A stretch of 13,200 nucleotides of DNA from Fimbriimonadaceae bacterium (GCA_014380605.1 JACMJO010000242.1:1-13200), one strand, 5' to 3'. Positions 1 through 6,726 are shown, counted from the stretch's first letter. Program-made: numbers and translations. Notes: generated from the letters alone by a model not told the origin.

Positions 1-1294
1 GATCAACGCCATCTACTTCAATCCGATCTTTAAGTCCCCCAGCAACCATCGCTATGACGCCAGCGATTACATGCGGGTCGATCCCGAGTTTGGAACCAAC
101 GAAGAATACTTCTCGCTGACAAAGATATTGAAGAAAGAGGGCATCCGCACGATGCTTGACTTCGCCTTCAATCACACTGCTATCGATTTCGCCCAGTTCC
201 AAGATCTCCGAGACCAAGGCGAAGCGTCTAAGTTTAAGGGCTGGTACTGGGTCAAATCGTATCCAGTCTTGGTTCAGGAGAACCCAACCTACGAAGCGTG
301 GTTCGGTTTCCCCTCGATGCCCAAGCTCAACGTAATGAATCCCGAGACGCACAAGTATGTGCTTAGCGTGGTCGATTTCTGGAAGCAGAACTCGGCCTTG
401 GATGGACTTCGGCTGGATGTTGCCAATGAAGTCGACATGCGCATGTGGCGCTCATTGAGAACCCATGTGAAAGGGAGGTCTCCCAATACCTACATCCTTG
501 GCGAAGAATGGGGCGACGCGACCAAGTGGCTGACTGGCGACCAATGGGATGCCTCGATGAATTATCAGTTCCGTGACGCATGCCTGAGGTTCTTTGCCGA
601 CCAATCGATCACGGCGAGCGAATTCGGGCGACGCCTGATCAAGAACTTCAACCAATACGCTCCCCAGGTCAGCCGGGTTCAATACAATCTTTTGAGCAGC
701 CACGACACGCCGAGATTCTTGACTCTGTGCGGCGGAGACAAGAAGCGAACGCTGTTGGCGGCAACTGTCTTACTAACCTGGCCAGGCACGCCTTCTATTT
801 ACTACGGCGAGGAACTGGGGATGGAAGGCGGCAAGGACCCCGAGAATCGCCGTGGGATGGAGTGGGATCGAACTCAATCCCAGAACGATTTCTTGGCTAC
901 CTACAAGAGGCTCATTGCGTTGCGCAATTCCTCAAAAGCCCTCCAGTCGGGAACACCGACGATCTTGGCGTCATCGGACCAGAATCACACACTCGTTTTT
1001 TCCCGCGTCTTGGATCAAGACCAAGCAATAATCGCCCTCAACCGATCAGCGTCGCCACAACGTCTGACCGTTACTCTGCCAACCGAAATCTCGGCCCGCC
1101 GATTCGTCGATGCGCTATCCGGCGCAAAGCTGACGGCCTCGAAGGATCGGCTCGCCATTTCGCTTCCCCCCATGGCGGCAGCTGTGCTGTTGCCGACTGG
1201 AAGCACGCCCAAACTTCTCAGCGGAAGCTCAAAGGAGTCACCCGCAAACATTCAAATCACCCAACGCCAACTTGGCGCTCGGAGGAACTCATGA
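1..1294 (+). CDS. GH13 alpha-glucan hydrolase, neopullulanase/cyclomaltodextrinase type (5' partial)
   Basis: The reading frame is open from base 2, so the gene begins before the window and its N-terminus is missing; the Met at 71 is internal. Before it the frame encodes a motif of the type FNPIFKSPSNHRYDASDY, which is characteristic of the neopullulanase/cyclomaltodextrinase branch of GH13. All four GH13 conserved regions are visible (numbering from Met at 71): DFAFNH at 30-35, GLRLDVANE at 112-120 with nucleophile D116, LGEEW at 143-147 with acid/base E145, and SSHDT at 209-213 with H211 and D212. A small beta-sandwich domain C closes the protein. The expected role is hydrolysis or transglycosylation of maltodextrins, cyclodextrins or pullulan. 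Localisation cannot be judged because the N-terminus is absent. The stop TGA overlaps the ATG of the pseudopilin gene, so the two are probably translationally coupled. The family call is firm; the exact substrate is not. Confidence 0.93.
   Translation, partial: INAIYFNPIFKSPSNHRYDASDYMRVDPEFGTNEEYFSLTKILKKEGIRTMLDFAFNHTAIDFAQFQDLRDQGEASKFKGWYWVKSYPVLVQENPTYEAWFGFPSMPKLNVMNPETHKYVLSVVDFWKQNSALDGLRLDVANEVDMRMWRSLRTHVKGRSPNTYILGEEWGDATKWLTGDQWDASMNYQFRDACLRFFADQSITASEFGRRLIKNFNQYAPQVSRVQYNLLSSHDTPRFLTLCGGDKKRTLLAATVLLTWPGTPSIYYGEELGMEGGKDPENRRGMEWDRTQSQNDFLATYKRLIALRNSSKALQSGTPTILASSDQNHTLVFSRVLDQDQAIIALNRSASPQRLTVTLPTEISARRFVDALSGAKLTASKDRLAISLPPMAAAVLLPTGSTPKLLSGSSKESPANIQITQRQLGARRNS
1281..1285 (+). 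promoter_or_regulatory. Ribosome binding site of the pseudopilin gene
   Basis: GGAGG lies 5 nt before the ATG at 1291, inside the last codons of the GH13 gene. It fixes the pseudopilin start and shows that this organism uses Shine-Dalgarno initiation for at least some internal operon genes. Confidence 0.8.
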
Positions 1295-2196
1295 ACAGTC
1301 AACGTCGACAGGGCTTTACGCTCATCGAACTCCTAGTCGTTATCGCGATCATCGCGATTCTCGCCGCTATCTTGTTCCCGGTCTTTGCTCGAGCGAAGCT
1401 TGCCGCCAAGAAGACGGCCGACCTCTCGAACGTCAAGCAAAATATGACGGCGGTCTTGATTTACACCAACGATTACGATGATATGATCGCGCCGTCAATC
1501 GAGTACGAACCCTACGTGTTCGCTGCGCGCATTCTGCCGTACACTAAGAACCGGGACATCTTCAAGAATCCTGCAAGTTCGGCGAAAGAAGGAACCATTC
1601 AAAGGAAACAAGGAGCAAATGGTGGTCCTTATGTCCTAAATCCGAACGATGCGTGCGTTGGACTTGGAACCTCGACAAAGACAATTGCCGAATATTACAA
1701 CGATATCTATCCGCCGCTGGACTACGAGATCAACAAGTATCTGTTTGGATATGTTGGCGATCAGTGCCCCGGCGGTCAGTACGGCTATTTCGAGCCTGCA
1801 CCGAACGCCACAAGCGGTGGTCCAGGAGGCTGGGGAGTAACGGGCATCGGCCCCGGATCGCTTAGTTTCACAAACGTTGCCAAGGTCGTGCTGTGGACTG
1901 ACTTCCCAATATCCGGGCTTCAATATCCGGGTAACAACGTAGTGCACTTCTGGGGCAGAGGATTCAGCTTCTTTAGCGGACAGGCCAACGCTTCCCACAT
2001 GGATGGCCATGCCAAATCCTATCCTGTGAATAAGCTGCTTCCCGGAATTAACGCAGACAACCTGAACTACAACTCATGCAGTAGCACGGAAGGTATCACG
2101 CCTCCGAACAACGCTTGGGCGGGGGTAGGTGGTCCTTGCAACGGCAAAAGCTACAACTGGTGGGGCACTAACTACGCCAGCGACGATAATAGTTAA
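1291..2196 (+). CDS. Type II pseudopilin / prepilin-type N-terminal cleavage protein with C-terminal DG motif
   Basis: The 301-residue product begins MNSQRRQGFTLIELLVV, a textbook class III prepilin leader. The prepilin peptidase would cut after G8 and methylate F9, with E13 as the conserved Glu5 of the mature protein. The hydrophobic helix runs to about residue 30 and is followed by FARAK. Near the C-terminus, MDGHAK (D238, G239) matches the end of the 'H-X9-DG' processing-associated domain seen in expanded pseudopilin families. However, the position expected to be His (228) is Phe here. The exported part is rich in Gly, Asn and Tyr and has four Cys (two in the middle, two near the C-terminus) that could form disulfides. 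The start is set by GGAGG and the ATGA overlap with the upstream amylase. Such proteins are thought to be inner-membrane-anchored or secreted through type II/IV pilus-like machinery, but their individual functions are mostly unknown. Its place between two amylase genes suggests a role at the cell surface in polysaccharide use (inference). Confidence 0.92.
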   Translation: MNSQRRQGFTLIELLVVIAIIAILAAILFPVFARAKLAAKKTADLSNVKQNMTAVLIYTNDYDDMIAPSIEYEPYVFAARILPYTKNRDIFKNPASSAKEGTIQRKQGANGGPYVLNPNDACVGLGTSTKTIAEYYNDIYPPLDYEINKYLFGYVGDQCPGGQYGYFEPAPNATSGGPGGWGVTGIGPGSLSFTNVAKVVLWTDFPISGLQYPGNNVVHFWGRGFSFFSGQANASHMDGHAKSYPVNKLLPGINADNLNYNSCSSTEGITPPNNAWAGVGGPCNGKSYNWWGTNYASDDNS

Positions 2197-2205
2197 ACGC
2201 TTCGC

Positions 2206-2235
2206 ACGTCAGGCCCGGGTTGTCCCGGGCCACGT
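2206..2235 (+). terminator. Strong GC hairpin after the pseudopilin (terminator or mRNA 3'-end stabiliser)
   Basis: GGCCCGGG (2212-2219), loop TTGT, CCCGGGCC (2224-2231) form a perfect 8-bp GC stem. ACGT on each side (2206-2209 and 2232-2235) adds 4 bp after a 2-nt bulge on the left. No run of T follows, so this is not a classical intrinsic terminator. It may be an attenuator or a processing barrier that keeps the pseudopilin message more abundant than the downstream lipoprotein and amylase message. Confidence 0.6.
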
Positions 2236-2248
2236 AATACTTAGAAAC

Positions 2249-2467
2249 ATGAATAAGAACCTTTGGATCGCTAGCCTCGCCGTACTGGCCTGCATCGGCT
2301 GCAACGTTGGGAACGCTCCTGAGCCGATGAGCGAAGCGGAACTGAAAAGCGCCGTTGACAAGCTGCCGCCGCAAGACCAGATCAACTACATTAATTCCAG
2401 TCCAATGCCAAAGGATGTGAAGGAAAAAAGGATCGCGGAAATAAAGGCTAAAGCCGGGATGAACTAG
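2249..2467 (+). CDS. Small predicted lipoprotein (72 aa), unknown function
   Basis: The ATG at 2249 gives a short basic start (MNKN), a hydrophobic stretch (LWIASLAVLACIG) and a lipobox region with two candidate cysteines: VLAC at C15 and CIGC at C18. Lipid attachment and release by signal peptidase II is therefore likely. The mature part is about 55 residues, hydrophilic and probably helical (AELKSAVDKLPP, then DVKEKRIAEIKAKAG), with no domain I recognise. It lies 52 nt after the pseudopilin, beyond the GC hairpin. The next GH13 start is only 3 nt after its stop, which argues for co-expression with that amylase. No clear Shine-Dalgarno precedes it. A role as an envelope accessory of glucan use is a guess from position only. 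A longer open frame upstream exists, but it overlaps the pseudopilin and lacks coding character. Confidence 0.75.
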   Translation: MNKNLWIASLAVLACIGCNVGNAPEPMSEAELKSAVDKLPPQDQINYINSSPMPKDVKEKRIAEIKAKAGMN

Positions 2468-2470
2468 TCA

Positions 2471-3769
2471 TTGCTGAGCCTCTTGCTTGCGCTTTCGATG
2501 TCCCCTAAGAGCTACATCCCTGAGCCTTCAAGAGTGGTGGTTTATGAAGCCAATCTTCGCGCCCTTGGCCCGAAGGTTGGCTTTCAAGCATTGGCCAACC
2601 GGTTAGACTCGATCAAGCAACTTGGCGTTAACGTCCTGTGGATCATGCCGGTGCAGCCGGTGGGCAAGGTCAAGTTGGCAGGTGGACTTGGATCTCCGTA
2701 TGCCGTTGCTGATTTCGACGCGATTAACCCGGAGTTTGGAACTGCGAACGATTTTAGGCGGCTCGTCGATTCGGCCCACAAACGGGGAATCGCCGTTCTT
2801 ATCGATTGGGTTCCAAACCACACTGCCTGGGACCATCCCTGGGTAAAGGCTCACCCCGATTGGTACACGAAGGACGCGGCGGGAAACATCACCATCCCAG
2901 CAGGAACTAATTGGCAGGATGTTGCCGACCTTAACTACGGCATGGCGCCCCTCCGAAAGGCGATGATCCAGGCGATGCAGGGCTGGATCAAGCGCTACGA
3001 CCTCGACGGATTCCGCATCGATACCGCAGATTATGTTCCTTTTGAATTTTGGAAGGAAGCGGTCCATAGCGTCCGATCGGCGTCTAGGCGACCCCTATTC
3101 ATGCTTGCCGAGGGATTCCGAGCGGATCACTACAAGGCTGGATTCGACATAACCTTTGGTTGGCCCTTCTTTGATGGATTACGAGCGATCTATGGCGGAG
3201 CTAGCGCAAAGAAGCTGCAGGTTCACGTAGCGCAGGAAGCTAAGGACATCCCCAAGGGTGCAAGGCGGCTCAGGTTTACCACCAACCACGATAAGGCAGC
3301 GTGGGAAGGTACGACGCGGGAGTTCTTCAAGACGGATGTAGGCGCAAGAGGAGCTTTCGTCGCAATGGCCTTTCATGGAGGCGTTCCCCTGATCTATACA
3401 GGCCAAGAGGCCAACTGGCAGTCGAGAATTCCTATTTTCGAACATAGCTCAATTGACTGGATCGGAGAGGCGAGAGAAGGGCGGTGGATCGGGCAGTTGA
3501 TGAAGCTCCGCGATTCAAACTTAGCGTTTCGAGAAGGGACTCTGGTCGATCTATCCACCGACGACGCCATTATCTTCTCCAAAAGTAAGGGCCGTAACCA
3601 AGCGGTCGTGATAGTCAACCCTCGTGATCGAGAGGTTATTGCTCCATTACCGGGACTGATTCACGGCGTTTGGAAAGATGGTTTGAGCGGCAAATCGGTC
3701 AAGGTCGTAAGTTCCATCAAGGTGCCCGCCTATGGATTTTTGATCTGGGTTAGGATGGTGACGAAGTAA
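2471..3769 (+). CDS. GH13 alpha-amylase family glycosyl hydrolase
   Basis: The 432-residue protein has the complete catalytic set: DWVPNH (112-117), GFRIDTADY (180-188) with nucleophile D184, MLAEGF (211-216) with acid E214, and TTNHD (270-274) with H273 and D274. A GQEANW motif and a C-terminal beta domain follow. It resembles bacterial alpha-amylases of about 430-480 residues in glucan-use loci and is clearly different from the GH13 at the window start. The start is uncertain. TTG at 2471 is the farthest possible (an in-frame TAG lies just before it) and gives a short hydrophobic N-terminus, MLSLLLALSMS, that could serve as a weak signal peptide lacking a basic n-region. ATG at 2498 would remove it and give a cytoplasmic form. 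The 3-nt distance from the lipoprotein stop suggests translational coupling and favours the TTG. Predicted role: cleavage of alpha-1,4-glucans, probably together with the upstream enzyme. Confidence 0.92.
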   Translation: MLSLLLALSMSPKSYIPEPSRVVVYEANLRALGPKVGFQALANRLDSIKQLGVNVLWIMPVQPVGKVKLAGGLGSPYAVADFDAINPEFGTANDFRRLVDSAHKRGIAVLIDWVPNHTAWDHPWVKAHPDWYTKDAAGNITIPAGTNWQDVADLNYGMAPLRKAMIQAMQGWIKRYDLDGFRIDTADYVPFEFWKEAVHSVRSASRRPLFMLAEGFRADHYKAGFDITFGWPFFDGLRAIYGGASAKKLQVHVAQEAKDIPKGARRLRFTTNHDKAAWEGTTREFFKTDVGARGAFVAMAFHGGVPLIYTGQEANWQSRIPIFEHSSIDWIGEAREGRWIGQLMKLRDSNLAFREGTLVDLSTDDAIIFSKSKGRNQAVVIVNPRDREVIAPLPGLIHGVWKDGLSGKSVKVVSSIKVPAYGFLIWVRMVTK

Positions 3770-3833
3770 GTCTTTGGCTCGTTGATTAGCTTCTGGCCCG
3801 CAGATTGCTTTGGCCTAGAGCATCTGTATCGTT

Positions 3834-3850
3834 CAGAATAGATAAAATCC
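3834..3850 (+). promoter_or_regulatory. AT-rich -10-like region before the small membrane protein
   Basis: The 81-nt gap after the amylase ends in an AT-rich stretch with overlapping -10-like hexamers: CAGAAT at 3834, TAGATA at 3839 and TAAAAT at 3843. TAGATA sits 6 nt before the ATG, the same spacing seen at other unit heads here. No convincing -35, terminator hairpin or Shine-Dalgarno was seen in the gap. Confidence 0.3.
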
Positions 3851-4198
3851 ATGAACTTCCTTGCTCAAACCGCTCCAACAGGCCTTACCGACGTGCTTCT
3901 GATTCCTGGCCTCTGCTTTATCCTTGGCCTTGGCTTGTGGTACGGCGGAATCCACTTCGAGAACCGCACCGAGAAATCTTGGCTGAAGTGGCTAGCTTTT
4001 GTTCCGCTGATCATTGGCGTTGTCATTGGGTTACAAATGACCATGCAGGCCGGAGACTACACTTACCAGCGACTATTGGGGAGTAAGAAGCTTGTTTATG
4101 GCCATTACCTGGCTCTAGCCCTGCCGCTAGGCGCCCTCATTACCGTGATCTGTTGGCATTTCTATCTGAAGAAAGGTCAATCCTACGATCGATTCTAG
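3851..4198 (+). CDS. Small integral membrane protein (115 aa), unknown function
   Basis: I do not recognise the family. The sequence shows three likely membrane helices: about residues 13-33 (VLLIPGLCFILGLGLWYGG), 45-62 (LKWLAFVPLIIGVVIG) and 85-105 (HYLALALPLGALITVICW). A charged loop lies between the first two (FENRTEKS) and a loop with Lys/Arg lies before the third (YQRLLGSKK). The tail KKGQSYDRF is basic and probably cytoplasmic. The ATG at 3851 is the first start after an AT-rich leader and has no Shine-Dalgarno. Codon usage resembles the neighbours. It is separated from the amylase by 81 nt and from the hydroxylase by a repeat-filled 163 nt, so it is probably its own transcription unit. 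The overlapping open frame at 3805-4086 is an artefact. Confidence 0.75.
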   Translation: MNFLAQTAPTGLTDVLLIPGLCFILGLGLWYGGIHFENRTEKSWLKWLAFVPLIIGVVIGLQMTMQAGDYTYQRLLGSKKLVYGHYLALALPLGALITVICWHFYLKKGQSYDRF

Positions 4199-4338
4199 GG
4201 AACCAAGGGAATAGGGAACGAGGGAATCAGGGAATGAGTGTCCTGCAGAAAAAAAATCCGCAAGATTGGTCGGCTAGCCAGCGAGCCCCCGCATCCCCTC
4301 GGTCCTGATTCCTTTATTCCCTACTGACCTCATTCCCT
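4197..4338 (+). repeat. Intergenic AGGGAA word array in inverted arrangement
   Basis: The word AGGGAA occurs five times in 4197-4234 (at 4197, 4206, 4213, 4221 and 4229; spacing 7-9 nt). Its complement TTCCCT occurs at 4317 and 4333, with a degenerate copy near 4309. Longer inverted pairs join the two sides: AGGGAATGAG (4229-4238) with CTCATTCCCT (4329-4338), and GGAATCAGG (4223-4231) with CCTGATTCC (4304-4312). The middle of about 64 nt holds an A8 run (4249-4256) and CGGCTAGCCAGCG-type GC sequence. The element fills the gap between the membrane protein and the hydroxylase, and its first word overlaps the TAG stop. It could fold into a long branched hairpin that ends transcription, but it looks more like a member of a dispersed repeat family. 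Confidence 0.75.
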
Positions 4339-4349
4339 CGTCTCTTCCC

Positions 4350-4361
4350 CATAATAGGCAT
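4350..4361 (+). promoter_or_regulatory. -10-like CATAAT 6 nt before the hydroxylase start (leaderless promoter candidate)
   Basis: CATAAT (4350-4355) is followed by AGGCAT and then the ATG at 4362. A -10 box at this distance would place the transcript start at or next to the ATG. No Shine-Dalgarno is present. The -35 is weak. Confidence 0.45.
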
Positions 4362-5309
4362 ATGAAGTCCGTTCCTAGCAAAGGCGCTCCGTTGCGAGAT
4401 GAGATCGATAAATTTAAGGTTGGCTTAACCACGACCCAGGCTCCGTTCATCGAGGAACAACAAGCGAAGGGCAACCTTTACACGTTCCAACCCTATGACC
4501 TCTATTCCGAAGAGAACCACGAGGCGTGGCGCAAGCTGTTCGCTCGCATGGAACCGCGATGGAAGAGATACGCCAACGAACATTTTCAGGCAGGGATCGA
4601 TGCTCTATGCCTAGATCCAAATCGAGTTCCTAAGCTTGAAGAGGTCAATGAATTCCTGAACCCCCTCACCGGGTTTAGCGCGAAGCCGGTCAGCGGCTAC
4701 ATACCTGCGTTCTTGTTCTTCGATTGCCTTCGCAACCGAGAATTCCCAACTACAATCACCATACGCAGTTCGGACAAGCTCGACTATCTGCCCGAGCCCG
4801 ACATCTTCCACGACATCGCCGGACACGTTCCCATGCACACGGATCGAGCATTCGCCGATACGTTGGTTAAGTTCGGTGACTGTGCCCATACGGCCGCCGA
4901 GGTGGTTCGAAGCATCAAAGACCATGACGAACAAATTCGACGGTTAACATCGATCATCAAGGCGATGGCCAGATTCTTCTGGTTTACCGTGGAATTCGGT
5001 TTAATGAATGATTCAAGGGGTCAAGGCTTAAAAGCCTACGGTAGCGGCCTGCTTAGCTCTTTTGGAGAACTGGCTCACAGTCTAGAATCACCTACCGTCC
5101 AGCGGTTCCCAATCCAGCTTGAGTGGGTGATCAACCAGGGTTTTGAGATCGATCACTACCAGCCCCTGCTGTTCAGCGTTGACTCGTTCGATCATCTTTT
5201 CTCCTTGGTGGACGAACTTGAAAAGTGGATGCTCGATGGTCGGTTGAACAACGTCGCACCAGGTGAGCCAGGAGTTAGCCAAGAAGATCTGGATAGTTTT
5301 TTGGGGTAG
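4362..5309 (+). CDS. Aromatic amino acid hydroxylase, phenylalanine 4-monooxygenase family
   Basis: The 315-residue protein has the iron-binding core of pterin-dependent aromatic amino acid hydroxylases: PEPDIFHDIAGHVP with ligands H150 and H155, and WFTVEFG with E211 as the third ligand. The family signature KAYGSGLLSSFGEL follows. There is no N-terminal ACT regulatory domain; residues 1-100 are a short helical lead-in. Expected reaction: phenylalanine + O2 + tetrahydropterin to tyrosine, in the cytoplasm. The H155-E211 distance is 56 residues, against about 40 in the well-studied bacterial and human enzymes, because of an extra charged helical segment at about 181-198 (RSIKDHDEQIRRL). Such insertions are, as far as I recall, found in some distant bacterial members. 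No pterin dehydratase or pterin recycling gene is in the window. The gene is convergent with the E2 gene. Tryptophan as substrate cannot be excluded from sequence alone. Confidence 0.93.
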   Translation: MKSVPSKGAPLRDEIDKFKVGLTTTQAPFIEEQQAKGNLYTFQPYDLYSEENHEAWRKLFARMEPRWKRYANEHFQAGIDALCLDPNRVPKLEEVNEFLNPLTGFSAKPVSGYIPAFLFFDCLRNREFPTTITIRSSDKLDYLPEPDIFHDIAGHVPMHTDRAFADTLVKFGDCAHTAAEVVRSIKDHDEQIRRLTSIIKAMARFFWFTVEFGLMNDSRGQGLKAYGSGLLSSFGELAHSLESPTVQRFPIQLEWVINQGFEIDHYQPLLFSVDSFDHLFSLVDELEKWMLDGRLNNVAPGEPGVSQEDLDSFLG

Positions 5310-5314
5310 CTAGG

Positions 5315-5394
5315 GGTAAATCGTGAATTGTCAGTCGTGAATCGAGATAGGTAAGAGCCAATTTTCGAATCACCATTCACGATTTACCATTCAC
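5315..5394. repeat. Intergenic GTGAAT word array with perfect 14-bp inverted repeat
   Basis: GGTAAATCGTGAAT at 5315-5328 is matched exactly by ATTCACGATTTACC at 5375-5388, with 46 nt between. Extra copies of the core word GTGAAT lie at 5337 (plus) and 5389-5394 (minus), and a variant, GTGATT, lies at 5368-5373 (minus). The element fills nearly the whole convergent gap between the hydroxylase (stop 5309) and the E2 gene (stop at 5398). It could act as a bidirectional terminator, but its internal word repetition is unusual for one and parallels the AGGGAA element 1 kb upstream. Confidence 0.8.
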
Positions 5395-5397
5395 AAC

Positions 5398-6696
5398 TTA
5401 CTTAAAGAAATCGAACCCTTGCAACCGATCCCTCACCGCCGCCAAGAACTGACCGGCTACGATGCCGTCTATGATTCGGTGGTCGTAGGTTAGAACCAAG
5501 TGCATGATCGAGCGGATAGCGATCATGTCTTCGATGATGACGGTTTGCTTTCGAATCGCATATGCTCCCAAGATTCCGGCTTGTGGCGCGTTGATCATCG
5601 GAGTCCCAAAAAGCGCCCCATAGGTTCCTGGGTTGGTCAATGTAAACGTCCCGCCCTGAACGTCAGCAGGCTTGAGACTGTTTCCTCGAGCAGATTTAGC
5701 GATCCCGTCCAAGTCCTTCGCAATCTCGATCAGCGACTTCTTGTGGCAATCTCGAATGACCGGAACGATCAGCCCATCTTGACCCTTGGCTCCCAACGCT
5801 ACGGCGATGCCGATATGGGCGCCATTGTTTTTGACCACCTGGAAGTCCTCGCGGAGGCTGGAGTTGACGATTGGGTGCTCCAAGAGAGACTCGGCAAGCG
5901 CCTTGATGAAGAACGGCGTGTAGGTGAGTTTGACGCCATATTGCTCCAAAAACGCATCCTTGTTTCGCTCCCTAAAGGCGACCATGGCGGTGACGTCGCA
6001 CTCCGTGATGGTGGTGACCGTCGGGATCGCCGCGCTTTTCACCATGTGTTCGGCGATCATCTTGCGCATGCCGACTAGCGGGTAAGTCTCTTGGTCCGGC
6101 CCGAAAACGGTGGGCTGGATAGTCTTGGGTTCAAACGTCGGCTTGGGCTCTTGGGTCTTTGGCGTTGTGGTCTTATGGCCGCCCGCAAGATAGGCTTCGA
6201 CGTCTTTCTTCGTAACTCGGCCGCCATTGCCAGTCCCGGGAATTCCAGCGAGGTCGGCGTCGCTTAGGCTATTGGATTTAGCGATGCTGCGCACGACCGG
6301 CGTGTACCATCTTCGTTCACCGTCGGCTGATGCGGCGGGATTGATCCCGGTCTTGGGTTCTTCAGCCTTAGGTTCCTCGACGGCTGGAGGCTCGCCATTT
6401 GCTGACACCGTTGGATTCAGGGCCGATGCAGTGGACTCTGAAGCCGCTGCGCCCGCTGCAGAATCCTCGATGATCCCCATGGCATGGAAGACCTCGACTT
6501 GCTCACCCTCTTGGATGAGGATTTGCGATAGGACGCCGCTGGCAGGCGCACCTAATTCGGTGTTGACCTTGTCGGTCATGATCTCGACCACCGGCTCATC
6601 TTCCTTAACGAACTCACCAACCTTCTTGAGCCAACGGCTCACGGTGCCTTCGTGTACGGACTCGCCCAGTTCGGGCATCAAGATCTCAACGGCCAT
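5398..6696 (-). CDS. Dihydrolipoamide acyltransferase (E2) of a 2-oxoacid dehydrogenase complex
   Basis: The 432-residue protein has the full E2 layout. A lipoyl domain (1-77) carries the lipoylated lysine K43 in MTDKVNTE. An Ala/Pro/Glu-rich linker (80-128) follows, then a peripheral subunit-binding domain (about 131-170, YTPVVRSIAK to VTKKDVEAYL), a second linker, and the catalytic domain (about 203-432) with the DHRIIDG motif (H406, D410). It transfers acyl groups from lipoamide to CoA in the core of a pyruvate, 2-oxoglutarate or branched-chain 2-oxoacid dehydrogenase. The TDKVNTE lipoyl motif resembles branched-chain E2s more than classical 2-oxoglutarate E2s, but this does not settle the substrate. 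No E1 or E3 gene is in the window. The first linker holds a degenerate repeat (NPTVSANGE at 94-102, NPAASADGE at 119-127). It is last in a minus-strand row after phzF; ATG at 6694-6696, no Shine-Dalgarno. Confidence 0.95.
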   Translation of the reverse strand: MAVEILMPELGESVHEGTVSRWLKKVGEFVKEDEPVVEIMTDKVNTELGAPASGVLSQILIQEGEQVEVFHAMGIIEDSAAGAAASESTASALNPTVSANGEPPAVEEPKAEEPKTGINPAASADGERRWYTPVVRSIAKSNSLSDADLAGIPGTGNGGRVTKKDVEAYLAGGHKTTTPKTQEPKPTFEPKTIQPTVFGPDQETYPLVGMRKMIAEHMVKSAAIPTVTTITECDVTAMVAFRERNKDAFLEQYGVKLTYTPFFIKALAESLLEHPIVNSSLREDFQVVKNNGAHIGIAVALGAKGQDGLIVPVIRDCHKKSLIEIAKDLDGIAKSARGNSLKPADVQGGTFTLTNPGTYGALFGTPMINAPQAGILGAYAIRKQTVIIEDMIAIRSIMHLVLTYDHRIIDGIVAGQFLAAVRDRLQGFDFFK

Positions 6697-6708
6697 GCGG
6701 CTATTTTA
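6697..6708 (-). promoter_or_regulatory. -10-like TAAAAT 6 nt before the E2 start (leaderless promoter candidate)
   Basis: On the minus strand TAAAAT (6708 to 6703) is followed by AGCCGC and then the ATG. There is no Shine-Dalgarno. The spacing equals that before the hydroxylase and the secreted hydrolase, so the E2 gene may have its own promoter although it follows phzF. No good -35 was seen at normal spacing. Confidence 0.45.
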
Positions 6709-6726
6709 CCGATGTAAACAGGGTCG

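Noticed and set aside
580..1290. Long open frame upstream of and in frame with the pseudopilin, giving a 538-residue protein
   Set aside because: It overlaps the well-conserved GH13 gene in another frame, its sequence is low-complexity Arg/Pro-rich shadow, and the prepilin leader with GGAGG fixes the start at 1291.
2129..2248. N-terminal extension of the small lipoprotein
   Set aside because: It overlaps the pseudopilin end and destroys the clear signal peptide that starts at 2249.
4197..5394. CRISPR array in the repeat-containing gaps
   Set aside because: The words are 6-14 nt, occur in both orientations and have no uniform spacers; no cas genes are nearby.
5500..6078. Plus-strand open frame of 192 codons
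   Set aside because: It is the antisense shadow of the E2 catalytic domain and matches no family.
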